Shown: positions 31,501-42,700 of the stretch, piece after piece | How positions within the stretch are numbered: the stretch's first letter is position 1 | Layout: the number at the start of each line of letters is the position of its first letter | Origin: Liolophura sinensis | Taxonomy: Eukaryota > Mollusca > Polyplacophora > Chitonida > Chitonidae | Direction of reading: 5' to 3' | Length of the DNA: 64,000 nucleotides | Assembly: GCF_032854445.1 (NCBI RefSeq) | Contig: NC_088295.1 | Span: forward strand, 85,790,644 to 85,854,643 | The notes under the pieces: generated by a model | Seen by the model: only the letters and a program-made list of their open reading frames with translations | Told to the model about the DNA's origin: nothing | The model's database searches: none | Translations under genes and position numbers: made by a program

Positions 31501-33090
31501 TCCTCATACAGACCTGTACAGGAATTAGGCACAGACACACATGAGGTTACTGATGATACCGTGGGACTCCCCATACAGACCTGTACAGGAATTAGGACAC
31601 AGACACACATGAGGTTACTGATGATACCGTGGGACTCCTCACACAGGCCTGTACAGGAATTAGGACACAGACACACATGAGGTTACTGATGATACCGTGG
31701 GACTCCTCACACAGACCTGTACAGGAATTAGGCACAGACACATATGTGGTTACTGATGATACCGTGGGACTCCTCATACAGACCTGTACAGGAATTAGGA
31801 CACAGACACACATGAGGTTACTGATGATACTGTGGGACTCCTCATACAGACCTGTACAGGAATTAGGACACAGACACACATGTCGTTACTGATGATCCCG
31901 TGGGACTCCTCACACAGACCTGTACAGGAATTAGGACACAGACACACATGTGGTTACTGATGATACCGTGGGACTCCTCATACAGACCTGTACAGGAATT
32001 AAGACGCAGACACACATGAGGTTACTGACGATACCGTGGGACTCCTCATACAGACATGTACAAATATAGAGAGACAGACGTATATAAATAGTTAGTTTGA
32101 ATAAGGAAATTTTGTGGGAAACGTCTGTAATAGAGGATTAACTGCTAATCAAGCAGTTACGGACAAACCCAGAAAGACTTCACACAAATATCAGGGAAAG
32201 CTGACAGGACTAGGTTTACATTGCACAAAATGACGGGCTAACAGTGTGAGGTTGTAGATCTTAATCTTCCCGGTTAATGCACAATTTACTAAGGGTATCA
32301 AATAACTGATAATAAGAGAATACAACTCTTCACTACATATTAATTTATCCATGTGGCGACATAAACACTCAAAAACAGAATCCAAGAGGTGAACTATTTA
32401 GTTTCTTTCTCTTGCATACGTCTCAATTTTTACATAGATGTATTCATAAAGTATAAGAGATAATTCAAAACCACTGCAGCGTGATAGCAGAGACTGGTGA
32501 GTTTTTACACAGTTGGGATTGGACTTTAGGTGGGAAATGGTATCCATTGTGAGAGGTATTTAAACACACGTTAGCGCCTCCGTGGGTAAGTAGTTTATGT
32601 GCTAGCGCAGCACAATGCCTCAGGTGTCTCTCACCAGTGCCGTAGCTGAGAGTTCAAATCCAATTCACCTTGCTTCGTCTCCGGTTGTGCCCGAGGTCTG
32701 TCAGCTGCCCACGGATGGCGGAGGCCGTCGTATAAATGAAACATTGTTGAGTGCGGCGTAAAACACTAATCAAATAAATTAATAAATGACTGTCTAAATG
32801 ATTAACATACACTAAGAAACAGAGAAGTGCAGGTAAAACTGACCGGTAGCCATGGTGTAATGGCAGGGAAATGTCTTGGTCACCATCGAGTTGATCAGTC
32901 CCCTGGGTGCTCGAACACCCTCCCTGGCAAAGCGATCAAGGTTGGGGGTAGGGACCATGTCCATGTAGTCCCACCTGAAACCATCCATAGAGATAAGCAG
33001 CAGTTTGTCGCTGTACTTCTTGGTGGTTTCGTCCGCCAGTATAACGCCAACCAGCAGGGCACACGTAAGCATAGCGACAGGGGAAGCCAT
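28256..33090 (-). CDS. Ectonucleotide pyrophosphatase/phosphodiesterase, ENPP4/5-like
   Basis: Three exons (32844-33090, 29086-29816, 28256-28504) join cleanly into 408 codons, slightly shorter than vertebrate ENPP4-6. The enzyme hydrolyses phosphodiester or pyrophosphate bonds outside the cell using two zinc ions. Residues 1-19 are a signal peptide (MASPVAMLTCALLVGVILA). Metal ligands and nucleophile are present: Asp36 in SMDGFRWDY, Thr73 (nucleophile) in TKTFPCHY, Asp188 and His192 in EPDHTGHTYG, Asp235-His236 in TSDHGMA, and His338 in NHGYDN. The protein stops at EGPLVG just after the catalytic domain with no visible membrane segment, unlike vertebrate ENPP4/5, so it may be secreted. Substrate cannot be told from sequence; the ENPP4/5 assignment rests on overall resemblance, with ENPP6/7 as alternatives. 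Intron 1 contains the 68-bp exon-derived array. Confidence 0.9.
28545..28700. repeat. Imperfect tandem duplication in ENPP intron 2
   Basis: Two copies of tactgattaagat[g/a]agata followed by tgggt[a/g]tagtg[g/a]aac, about 90 bp apart. Confidence 0.55.
29086..29816 (-). CDS. ENPP exon 2 (most of catalytic domain)
   Basis: 731 bp, acceptor tttctgtacag, donor AGA|gtacgt, phase 1 to 0. It opens with LYEESHGIISNHMYDP, continuing TMATG from exon 1. Bases 29775-29816 are the copy from which, or alongside which, the upstream array was built. Confidence 0.9.
29775..32062 (-). repeat. 68-bp tandem array built from the intron 1/exon 2 boundary of the ENPP gene (about 34 units)
   Basis: I count 34 units of 67-69 bp, including the genuine exon start. 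In gene orientation each has a pyrimidine-containing acceptor (cctgtacag), then about 42 nt matching the first codons of exon 2 (LYEESHGIISNHM), then about 26 nt of intron. The unit is not a multiple of three, so all frames rotate and stay partly open on both strands; these ORFs are not genes. Blocks of about 12 units are themselves duplicated (30,593-30,865 matches 31,408-31,680, offset 815). Confidence 0.93.
32570..32790 (+). mobile_element. SINE family 1, full length, in ENPP intron 1
   Basis: Head gcctccgtgggtaag, B-box-like gagagttcaaatccaatt, body gcggaggccgtcgtataaat and tail gtgcggcgtaaaacactaat plus AAAT units. It lies about 50 bp from the exon 1 donor. Confidence 0.82.
32844..33090 (-). 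CDS. ENPP exon 1 (signal peptide and nucleophile)
   Basis: Starts at ATG 33090; donor ACC G|gtcagt at 32843, phase 1. It contains the signal peptide, LLLISMDGFRWDYMD and TKTFPCHYTMAT. Confidence 0.9.
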
Positions 33091-33362
33091 TTTTTACGGA
33101 TACACAATCCAACAACACAGGAGCTGAACTCTGTCTTTTCATACGAGTGGCGAAAAGTATATCAGCTCTTCTGTGTCCGGGACGTGTGTTTTCTAACACC
33201 TGATTTCCCATAATCTTATCGAAATATGATTGTCATGTTTCTCAGTACATCTGTATTTGTGTTGAAGTTCTATGAGTACCGTTATCTTTCATCTGGACTA
33301 CATCGTACACGCCCGATACCATCTGGCATACACGATGGGCAGACTATACTTAAATACAATCT

Positions 33363-33612
33363 GTAACTTCCTCGCTTGGAGTTCAGCATGAAGGGGATAG
33401 TTCAACGACTTGTTGACCATATCAGTATAATGGCTCGGGCGGGGCAGCTTACTTGCCTTCGGTAAGGCGTCTCAGCGAAGCGATATAAGATCGGTGGAAA
33501 TCCGTCCTGCAACAAGGAGGCACATTACATGCACTCTAAGGATTCTTTCGTCGTCGTATGACTGGAAAATTGTAAGTTTGACGTTAAAACCCCAATCACT
33601 CACTCACTCACT
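33363..33612 (+). mobile_element. SINE family 2, lacking the tRNA head
   Basis: Begins gtaacttcctcgcttggag and continues through gtcctgcaacaaggaggca to cccaatcactcactcactca. It lies about 270 bp upstream of the ENPP start codon. Confidence 0.82.
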
Positions 33613-33829
33613 AAATGCAATCACAATTACACACACAATTCTTCATTACTTACGTACTGATGTAATCAGATGTCAAAATATATCAAATCCAAATATGTTT
33701 ACTGCACTTGCAACTGCCTGAGGGCGTGAAACGCTTCATTTTACCTTAATGTACATTGTCTTACAGCCGGTGCATATAAGGGCATACAATTTCAAACATT
33801 TGATGGAAAGGAAAACATTTATTAATTTA

Positions 33830-34075
33830 TTAAATTTATTAATTTATTTATTTATTTGATTGGTGTTTTACGATTGTATGTATTTTGGTGGGAGGAAAAT
33901 CGGGCAGAGCTCCAGGGAAACCAACAATCATCGGCTGGTTGTTGCCAGACCTTCCCAGGAACGGCCGGAGAGAAAGCCCACATGCACTGGACTTGAACTC
34001 ATCGTGAACTCATTGGTGAGAGGCTCCTGGGTCATTGCGCCTTGCTGGAACTCTAACCATGCAACTTTGACCACG
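33830..34075 (-). mobile_element. SINE family 1 with internal deletion
   Basis: TTTA-type tail, gattggtgttttacg, then a gap to tttggtgggaggaaaatcgg, gaacggccggagagaaagcc and ttggtgagaggctcctgggt; the head is eroded. Confidence 0.78.
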
Positions 34076-34212
34076 CGAAAAAAAACATGTTATTTATACT
34101 AATATATATGATGCCCAAGAAATTGCTTACTTCTTAAGTAACGATAATTGTTATATACGTTCCACTTTTGCATATCCTTTAACGTTGTGACGATCGTGCC
34201 GCATATTTTTCG

Positions 34213-34350
34213 TATTGCACGTCGGCATTAGCAACGTTCATACTGCACCTCGGCATTGGCAACATTCATACTGCACCTCGGCATTGGCAACGTTCATACT
34301 GCACGTCGGCATTGGCAATGTTCATATTGCACATCGGCATTAGCAACGTG
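34213..34350. repeat. 28-bp tandem repeat, about 5 units
   Basis: Unit reads gcac[c/g]tcggcatt[a/g]gcaac then [g/a]ttcatact. Intergenic. Confidence 0.85.
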
Positions 34351-34879
34351 ATGTTACATCATTAATTGACACGGCGTCTTCTGTCTTTGTACAGATTCTT
34401 GTACCATTCTTAAAAAATACCACTACGAGTCTTGGTATCTTACATTTTGTGTCAATTTTCATTTTCAAAATTTACATTTTGGTGTATAATAAGTTATTGA
34501 ATGAATACCGGCTGTATGTGGAATCGTTTTATTGTTGCGTGGCGGAAACTCGCAAGCTCTTTCCGCTTCGGCGGGATAACCTATAAATATATAGGGAGGA
34601 AAGACTGCGAAGGGAAAATATCCACCTTCCTACATTTAAAGAAAAACACATTCGATCTGTCCGGATGAGACCTATTAGTTGTATATTTGTACAAAGACGA
34701 CAACGGCTTCCTGTTACGTCCCCTTCCACCAAGAGACAGTTTCAGTTTTGACATTGTTAATTATCTTCATCAGGATAACAATATAGCATTGAAGGTTCCG
34801 ACAATATGCCGTGTAAAATTCTAGCCTTATATGACATGTCAAATGCCCTTGATCAATCATGACCTAAGTCAGGGCCTAA

Positions 34880-34970
34880 GGTATCAATTTATTTACTTGG
34901 TGTTTTATGCCATTCTCAATAATATTTCACTTACACGACGGCGGCCAGCATTATGGGGGGGATTGACGGT
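34880..34970 (-). mobile_element. SINE family 1, 3' fragment
   Basis: tttatttacttggtgtttta, ttctcaataatatttcactt and acgacggcggccagcattat. Confidence 0.72.
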
Positions 34971-34974
34971 ATCA

Positions 34975-36400
34975 AGTCATAAAGTGTGTCCCCCATTTAA
35001 GGTAGGAATTTTTCCGTTTCTCCAATGTACGAAGACAACATGTCATGTGTATAGAAATATAGCTGTATGCTTTATTTTCTTGCAATCGTTATAAAATGTT
35101 TGGTTTGAATCGTTAAATCTACCACTGCATCTACTATGACATAATTAATCTGTAATCAAGTTCCGCCTGCTGGATACATCTGCTGTACACCTCCTGTAGC
35201 GATTATAATCCACGGATATGATTATACACATGCATAATACTGTATCACAATGCATGATGCAAATCGGGGTCAGTTGTTCCAAAGTGTGTTAGCTAGTACT
35301 GGTGTTAAGTCAAATTTTAAATCTAGAATTTTAGCCAAACTCAGCAGCAGATGCAGTTGTTCAAAGTCAAAGTATAACAGCAGCAGTTTTAGTTTAATAT
35401 ACTGTTGCGTAATTATTTTAGGGAAAAGTACAAACTTGGCTTACAGGTAATTCTGGTGTTAAGTCTTAAAACACTTCTGAACAACCGGCCATGTAGGTTA
35501 TATCTCATTATAGATAAATTAAACGACTATATCTGTCAATATAGACAAATTAAATGACTGTATCTCATAGCGGTAAACTAAAACTGAAGTCTAGATATAA
35601 CCCTTCCTAGAAGCCCTAGCTAACTCCTTCATGTAAAAGTGCATCGCAAAATTTTTATTTCAAAATACCACTGGTATATGAGGGACCTTTTCAATAAAAT
35701 TTAGGCATGACCTACTAAGTGTGTGCGTGCTCTCTGCGTTCGACCAGAAAACGACATACAAATAAGAAAAGTCTGAGGTCTCCGTGGCTTGGAGCAAGAG
35801 TTGTTCTGTACGGACTACATACAAACACACACACATACAATGCTTTACCTATACACGACCTATACTGTTGGGAGGTCATAAGAAATAAATAACACATACA
35901 TGGCCCCTAACTCTATACACGCAGCAATTCATGCCCAACACGTTTACATTTCAATTACTGTGCTAACAGTTGCAGCGAACTTGCACAATAATTCTTGGTA
36001 GTATTCCAATACACCATTACAATAAAAACGTTCTACGAAAAATGATATATACAAAATCTAACTACTTGTTATACTACGCAGAGCTCAAATCTGACTCAAC
36101 ATATGAAACATGTTGGTAAAATTAGGCCTACATGCACTATCACAGAGAAATCGACATGAAATAAACGATACAATGCATAGGTCTGAAAAACACGGTAGGA
36201 TCACAGAATGGGGAATTTACAGATGTGTTGGATGAAGGATGACATGGTTATGGGAAGATGTGATATGACTGTCACATACAGTGTTAAACACTCACTGCAT
36301 AGCTTACAACAATTGTTATCACAGAACAGTGAATATAGGTCTACTGAGGAAAACACACGGCAACCTTAGGTTCTAAGGTACACAAACTGCAGTAATACTT
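34975..36400. other. Intergenic stretch between ENPP and JHY-like genes
   Basis: No exon or further recognised repeat seen. A short tRNA-SINE-like head (ggtctccgtggcttgg, near 35,777) stands alone and is not called. Confidence 0.5.
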
Positions 36401-36459
36401 ATGAATAACAGTAAAAGCCTGAAAACAATACCTAAAACCTTCCCCAGGCGTGAGAGTCC

Positions 36460-36723
36460 CTACATAATTTCCATATTCTGTCGAATCATAGCTACGTTCT
36501 GTTTGTCCCGCTCATGGCGGTCGTGCAGTTTCTGCAGGTCTATGACGTCAATGGTTTTGGTGGGTGAGTTAGTATTTGAGGACGGGCGTGGGGAACCACC
36601 GGATGACTTGAGCGGTTTGCGTGGAGCAATGGGAGACATCTGCGCAGAGGCTTGGTATGAGTTGTACTGGTCCTCCTTCGGTCGAATTTTTGGCTTTGGA
36701 ACATTTTTGGCATATTCTCGGGC
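36460..36723 (-). CDS. JHY: JHY-like terminal exon
   Basis: Acceptor ttccttttaag, stop TAG at 36460-36462; 87 codons, phase 0. It encodes AREYAKNVPKPKIRPKEDQY and IDVIDLQKLHDRHERDKQN. A different minus-strand frame here is longer but has no family resemblance. Confidence 0.78.
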   Translation of the reverse strand, partial: AREYAKNVPKPKIRPKEDQYNSYQASAQMSPIAPRKPLKSSGGSPRPSSNTNSPTKTIDVIDLQKLHDRHERDKQNVAMIRQNMEIM

Positions 36724-39700
36724 CTTAAAAGGAATAAACCAAAAATACGTGTGAGTACAACGTCACAAACACTTGTTTTATCCTGTAATGATTGACACTT
36801 TTGAAACATTTATGCCCAAATTCAATTGATAATGCATAATGGAGACCTCTTCTCATTTAGACAGCTTTGCGGCTTCCATCTTTGATGGAGACGCTTGTTG
36901 GACACTTTGGTATAGAAATTAAAAACCAATTAATCTTCTACTCACAAGTGCTATCGACATCTAACTGCCAATCCAAGTTTATAATTCTCTTGTCAGCACC
37001 TATATTTCTGCAAACCACACAGCCATAACAGCTATCGTAAGGAATAGATTCCCCTGCTTTCACTGTTAGTGGGACAATAATGGCGGACGACGCTCGTACG
37101 TCCATTTGCGCATTCTAGCCTTCATTAAAGACTACTTCTCTTCCGCCAACCAACAATGAAATAAATAAATAACCCTTCCATTTGCAATAAAAAATACCAT
37201 GCTATACCGATTGCATTTTCACAACAAATAATGCTATAGTTTGAAACTAATCCCGTCTTCGTGAATCTGTTACGATCCCCACTCATCTGTATACAGTATA
37301 CTTGTATCTCGTTTATCACTTTAATAGTTTATCATTTGATTATCTCTCTGTGCACTTGTGAAATCCGTTACACTTGTAAGAACATTCAGAATTAAGCAAC
37401 GCGGGTAAATGACATGGAGCTAAGATTCCAACCAGGTAAGTTAACGTTCAACTTGGGTAAGTATATCAAGCAAAACCTTGTTGGCTAACTACACGAAGTG
37501 TGCTAATCAAAACCCCATAGTTTTGTAGCTCACAACAATATGGGAACAAAATCACAAAAATCGGGTAGATCATTTTTCAGCATGCAGTTCTTCAGACACT
37601 GTGTTCACAAGATCAAAATGTGAACTTACACCCTAAGCAGGTGGGTCAAACGTCATTGGTGCTGACAACAACACGTTATAGGGACCAACCAGCGGATAAG
37701 AGCTTTGAAAGATATAATGGTTACAAGACAAATATTAACTCTGGTCTGAAAAAACAGCTCAAAGATCATAGCGTTAAAAATCCATTTATGAACTTTTACT
37801 GAATTTTGCTCGGTTGTGCTCGAGCAAAATATGAATTCTGATTTTAAAAAGTAGGTCAAAGGTCAGATGGTGCTGACCAGAATGTTTCCCTGTCTAAGGA
37901 CTAATGTCTCTAGTTTAACTGAATAGGGCTTGATACTCCTGAAGATACAATGCCAGCAACCAAATATGAGTTCGAAGGTCAATAAAGTAGGTCAAAGGTC
38001 CATAAAGATAGGTAGGGAATCCTGCAAGGGACATAGTTATTCTCTTTTTTGTATTCTCTCTTTAAGAACTTATTTCCTATAAAACAATTTCACGGGAGGA
38101 ATTATTTTCCCCCGACATAGCCAACCTTCTTATTGGCTACTAAGTCAAGGGAAATTCTGATTTTTGTTTTAGTATAGTAAATAAATTCCCTTTCTTTCCA
38201 GCAGACAAAAAGACACCAAACTAACTAAATCCCGACACTGAGAAACTGTTGTTTTAAATATTACCACTTTGATCGGTTGGCTAAGTTTGGGGAAAATAAT
38301 TTCTCCCACGTTAGCAGAATAATCTTTTTATTCTCTTTTTTTTTAATGGACAAAAACCAAAAACAAACACATGGTCCCCGGTCCGCAGATATGCTTTTTT
38401 ATTGGAGCAGAGATTTAAGGAAGCTCACCAAATGTCATGATGATACTCAAATCAGCTCTCAAAATATTTTGGTAACAGAATGACGTATAAATGACAATAC
38501 CTTTTGGCCAAATTTGGCCAAAAAGTAGAATGTGTTCCAGATAAACAACGAAATACGTATGTTGTTAGCGCTAAAACAGACGCAACACCACAAACATTAC
38601 TGAAGCGCATTACATTGGGTGATATTTATTTAGAGCGTGCATTCACTTTCTATAGCTATAAGCCGTGAATAGAGGAATTGAACATACCACTAGGGACTTT
38701 GGCAAGATGTCATCCGTCTCCTTCATCCGGGGATAACTGGGAGGCTTAGACTTCGGGATATGTTGTTTGTTTCTCATCATAACCTCACGCGCGTAATTCT
38801 CCTGGCGGACTTTCTTCCCAGCCTGTAGCATAAAAACAGTCAATATATAATAGCACTACAACATGTACGTAAGAGATGAAGATTATGACACCAACTCAGC
38901 ATTTACATGTACATCAAGACAATCTAAACCTACAAATTTCATCTTAGACTCTCGTCTGCTAAATAAATTCACTTCCAACTAAATACGCAATACACTGACA
39001 TAAAATGTGTACTACGACGTCAAATACTTTAACGCTCTTTCTTAGGAATTTTTTAGTGAGGGCAAGTCAGGAACAACAGGTTAAACCGTGCCTTAATTCT
39101 CTTTAATACTGCTACTGACAAGTAAAGACATTTACCTGCTTCAAACAATCATACAAAAGCTCGTTACAATGACACATTTGGGATCTTTGGACGCGACTCA
39201 ACTCAACTGGTGGTACAGAGTAGGTCCCAGTCTCCGATGGCCACAGGACTTTAGGAGTGAACTTGCGTACACCTAATGACTAGAGTCCAACTGCGGTTGA
39301 GTAACGTCGTCGTTATGCATATACGAGCATTAACGACCCCGCAAGCGCTGGGCAGGGTTGAACTGAGTTGGGTCTTCATCTCCAGTGTATGCCAAACTTA
39401 ATCTGACTGTCATATTACCTTGTCTTTGTAGGATTCGTTGTCTAAATCAGGTCCCAATCCGCCTAGACGAACCTCCTTCTGCATCTTTCGGTAATCGTCG
39501 ATCGTGTACACCTTGTAGTCCGGTTTCCGCTGTTCCTTTATCTTTTTTTCGTAGAACTGGTTCACATATCCTTGGGGTGATTCTTTCGGCTGTGTATATT
39601 TTTTTCGGTTTGGGCTGGTTACTATCGGGGGTATCCTGTTATAGGGGTTCACGTCCGCAGTCGTGCCTGGGTAGGGTGAATCCATAACCGGAGCGTCTGT

Positions 39701-42700
39701 CTGGTCCCGCGGACTAAGGTAGTCACCATCATACATCTCCTGTCCATAAGTCTGTTACAAACAAATGCAGATTTATAGAAGTCAGAATATAACACAGAAT
39801 ACCTACATCACTAGAAGTTCTCTACCAAATGAAGTGTTGTTGAGAGACAGATATTTGAGTACATTTGATACACCCATGTAGGAAACGACGCCAGTATATG
39901 TGGAAATTTATCTTACCAAAAGCTCTTTCCCTGAAAAAATGTAACATCTGGACATAAATCCGATAAAAGTTATTTACCTTTTGATAGGTAGCACCTTTCA
40001 CTCTCCGTTTCCCACCTTTCATCAGGTCCAAAACAGGCAAACTATCAACCCGTTGAAGTAAATGACTTAGCAAATTGCCCATGCTACTAACACTGAGTAC
40101 GAGGACTGGTCTACTGATTAATTTACGTGATTTCAGTCTTCTGCACAGACGTATACAGGCATATACAGGTCTAACTGACAGATCTTGCTTATAAATAGCA
40201 TAACAATAAGCAAGGCTAGATGACATAAGGCAGGAGCTCAGGAACAATAACAAAACACAGCAGCCTTAATTCCTCACACTATTAACCTGCTTAGACAAGA
40301 GCCGCTTAACAACAGGGGGGCGCTTTTATAAAACTGCACGCAAGAACTTTTGACTGTAAATAATATATAATCAACTTGCACATAGAATCTGTATGAAAGC
40401 ATGTAATTTACGGGGAATACGTTCATTATATAAGTAAATGCAATTGTTTTCAAATCTACAGGTGAATGAATAAATCATGAACGCCTAATTTGAAATCCAT
40501 TTGCAGATGTATGTCATGAATGCTGAGTAAATCTGTCACAGCATTCTTGCTGATGAAGTCATTGATATTTTACAACAAAAAAAAGAATATGTTTCAAAAA
40601 CATGTCACGTTATATATGAAGTGATCATGTCATACATGAAGTACATCTACATGGTTTGACATGGCTGCGTTAATTTTGTTCTATTTCTCGGTACTGAAAC
40701 TGGACGGAAACTGAACAGCGCGAGTCAGTGGTTAACAACCATACCCATGGTACATATTTACAATACATACCTTAATTAATATGCACAAAAAATAAGGAAA
40801 ATTATGAAAGTTTGTTTCAGTTCAGTCCCACTGTTCAAATAGCACAATGATTTTGAACAAATACTAGAAAATGCTTCACAAAATGGTAGAGATGGCATGA
40901 CATTGTACACTTCAAACATATGACCATAAATGCATCGCAAACCAATTTCAAACCTGGGCAAGGAGCAACGTGTAACTACAAAATGACGATTGAATGTGAT
41001 AAATATCCGAGGAACCACAAGATGTATTTTATTAATTATTAATCATCTTTATGCGACATTTGGGTTTATCCCCGAAAAGATTGCAGTCGGTTTAACTGGT
41101 TTAACAGCCACTTGATAAAATTTTGGGCAATTTCAATGTCCGGTGACGAAAGTAAATATTTAAAATGCAAAACGTACCTGGTGGTAAGCTTGGTTTTCAT
41201 CCATTACTTGTTCTTGGAGCTGGAGCTGCTGGAGCTGCTGTTGCAGCTGGTGCTTTTTGGCAAGTTGTTGTTGATAGATTTGTTGCTGAACCAGTTGTTG
41301 CTGTTCAGTATTGTGTTGATGTTTCCTGAATTTATCAAAGTCAGATTTAACAGGATGGTGCTGTGGTGGTCCATCAGAATGGTAAACAGCGTGTGGTACA
41401 GTTGTCTCATAATTCCCATGAACCTGTTCTCTGGCAACCTGCCTATGTGGTGAAATCTGACGATAACCCACCTGGCCTTGATGAAATTGCGACACGTGTC
41501 GTGACCCTTGCTGCCAGTCAGCTGGAGGGGCCCGAGCCGAGTACATGACTTGGGCATTAGGGTCATGTTCACCAGGCACAATGGGGCCTAACGGGTGTTG
41601 CCTGGCCATAAAAGGTGGGGAACCATGTGTAGGAGGTGGGCTCATTAACTTAAGGTTGATGTCAACACTAATTCGTTGACCATCTTCAGTCCAAACTTCT
41701 TGGGTGATCGGCTTCAACATGAGCGGTCTCCGTGACGGGGAGAGATCTCCTGTTGATAAGGCCCCACGTTCTTCCTGTGCGCGATTGTCAGGAAAATCTT
41801 TCTGTTCGTACCCACGTGTGCCACTTTTTGAAGGCAGAAATCCACTGTCTGTTGGGTATTTCTGTAGTTTTCCGACTTTTTTACCTTTCCCCTTCACTTG
41901 CTTCTGTTGAGCCAGAGAGGCTGATCTGTTCTTCCATGTTGCCTCAGGATTTGTACTCTCCTGAACAACACTGTCCGTATCACTGTCCGTCTGTTGTTCT
42001 CTTCTCTTCACGGCGTTCCCAATTTTCTGAACATTCCGCAAGACCGGTTTTTCAATCTTTTGTTGCTCAAGCTCAAACTTCTTTTGCTTCATCTCACCAT
42101 AAGATCTTCCTTGTTTGCTTTTAAAGACGTTTTGCTTGTTCCTCTCTATATAATCTACAACAGGTCTCCGTGGACTCCTGGAGTGTTGATTCATCTGACT
42201 CTGCGGCAATTCAATAAAATACTCAGCCTCTGTTTGCGTTGGGTATCGAGCCAGGCTGTCTTGTGGTTGCTGTTGATGCGGGTGGTACTGTTGATCCTGA
42301 ACAAAGCCTTCATTTGGGTCAGACTGAGATTGGTAATGCATCTGTCCTTGATGGATATACATGGCTTGGTTATAACCTTGATGTGGAGCCTCTACCTGTT
42401 CCAAAGGATATCCAGGCATCTGCTGATGACCAGGATGAGTGTTTTCATACTGACTGGAATCAGTCTGATATGTGCCGTAATGATGTCTTGGTTGTTGAGC
42501 GTTCTGATATTGGTAGGGGTTCGCGGGAGGATTGACCCACTCGCCATTATCCTGTACAGCATATTCGTCATCCGTCCTCTCCGTGTCTCTGTAGGTATCG
42601 TCATCGTCATAATCAAGAGAATCCCTGACATACTCCACACTTTCGTCTGGCAGATTTAGTCTTGGTATAAGTATATCAGCGTCAGTAAGAACTTGTTGTG

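Noticed and set aside
29673-31892. Multiple overlapping open frames of 87-124 codons on both strands
   Set aside because: All lie in the 68-bp tandem array. The period is not a multiple of three, so peptides such as CVCVLIPVQ and LYEESHGIIS alternate by frame rotation. They are by-products of the repeat.
29775-32062. CRISPR-like array of regularly spaced repeats
   Set aside because: Units are contiguous with no unique spacers, and the sequence comes from a eukaryotic exon boundary.
36540-36809. 89-codon minus-strand frame overlapping the last JHY-like exon
   Set aside because: Different frame from the exon that starts at acceptor ttaag at 36724 and encodes AREYAKNVPKPKIRP; it is the shadow.
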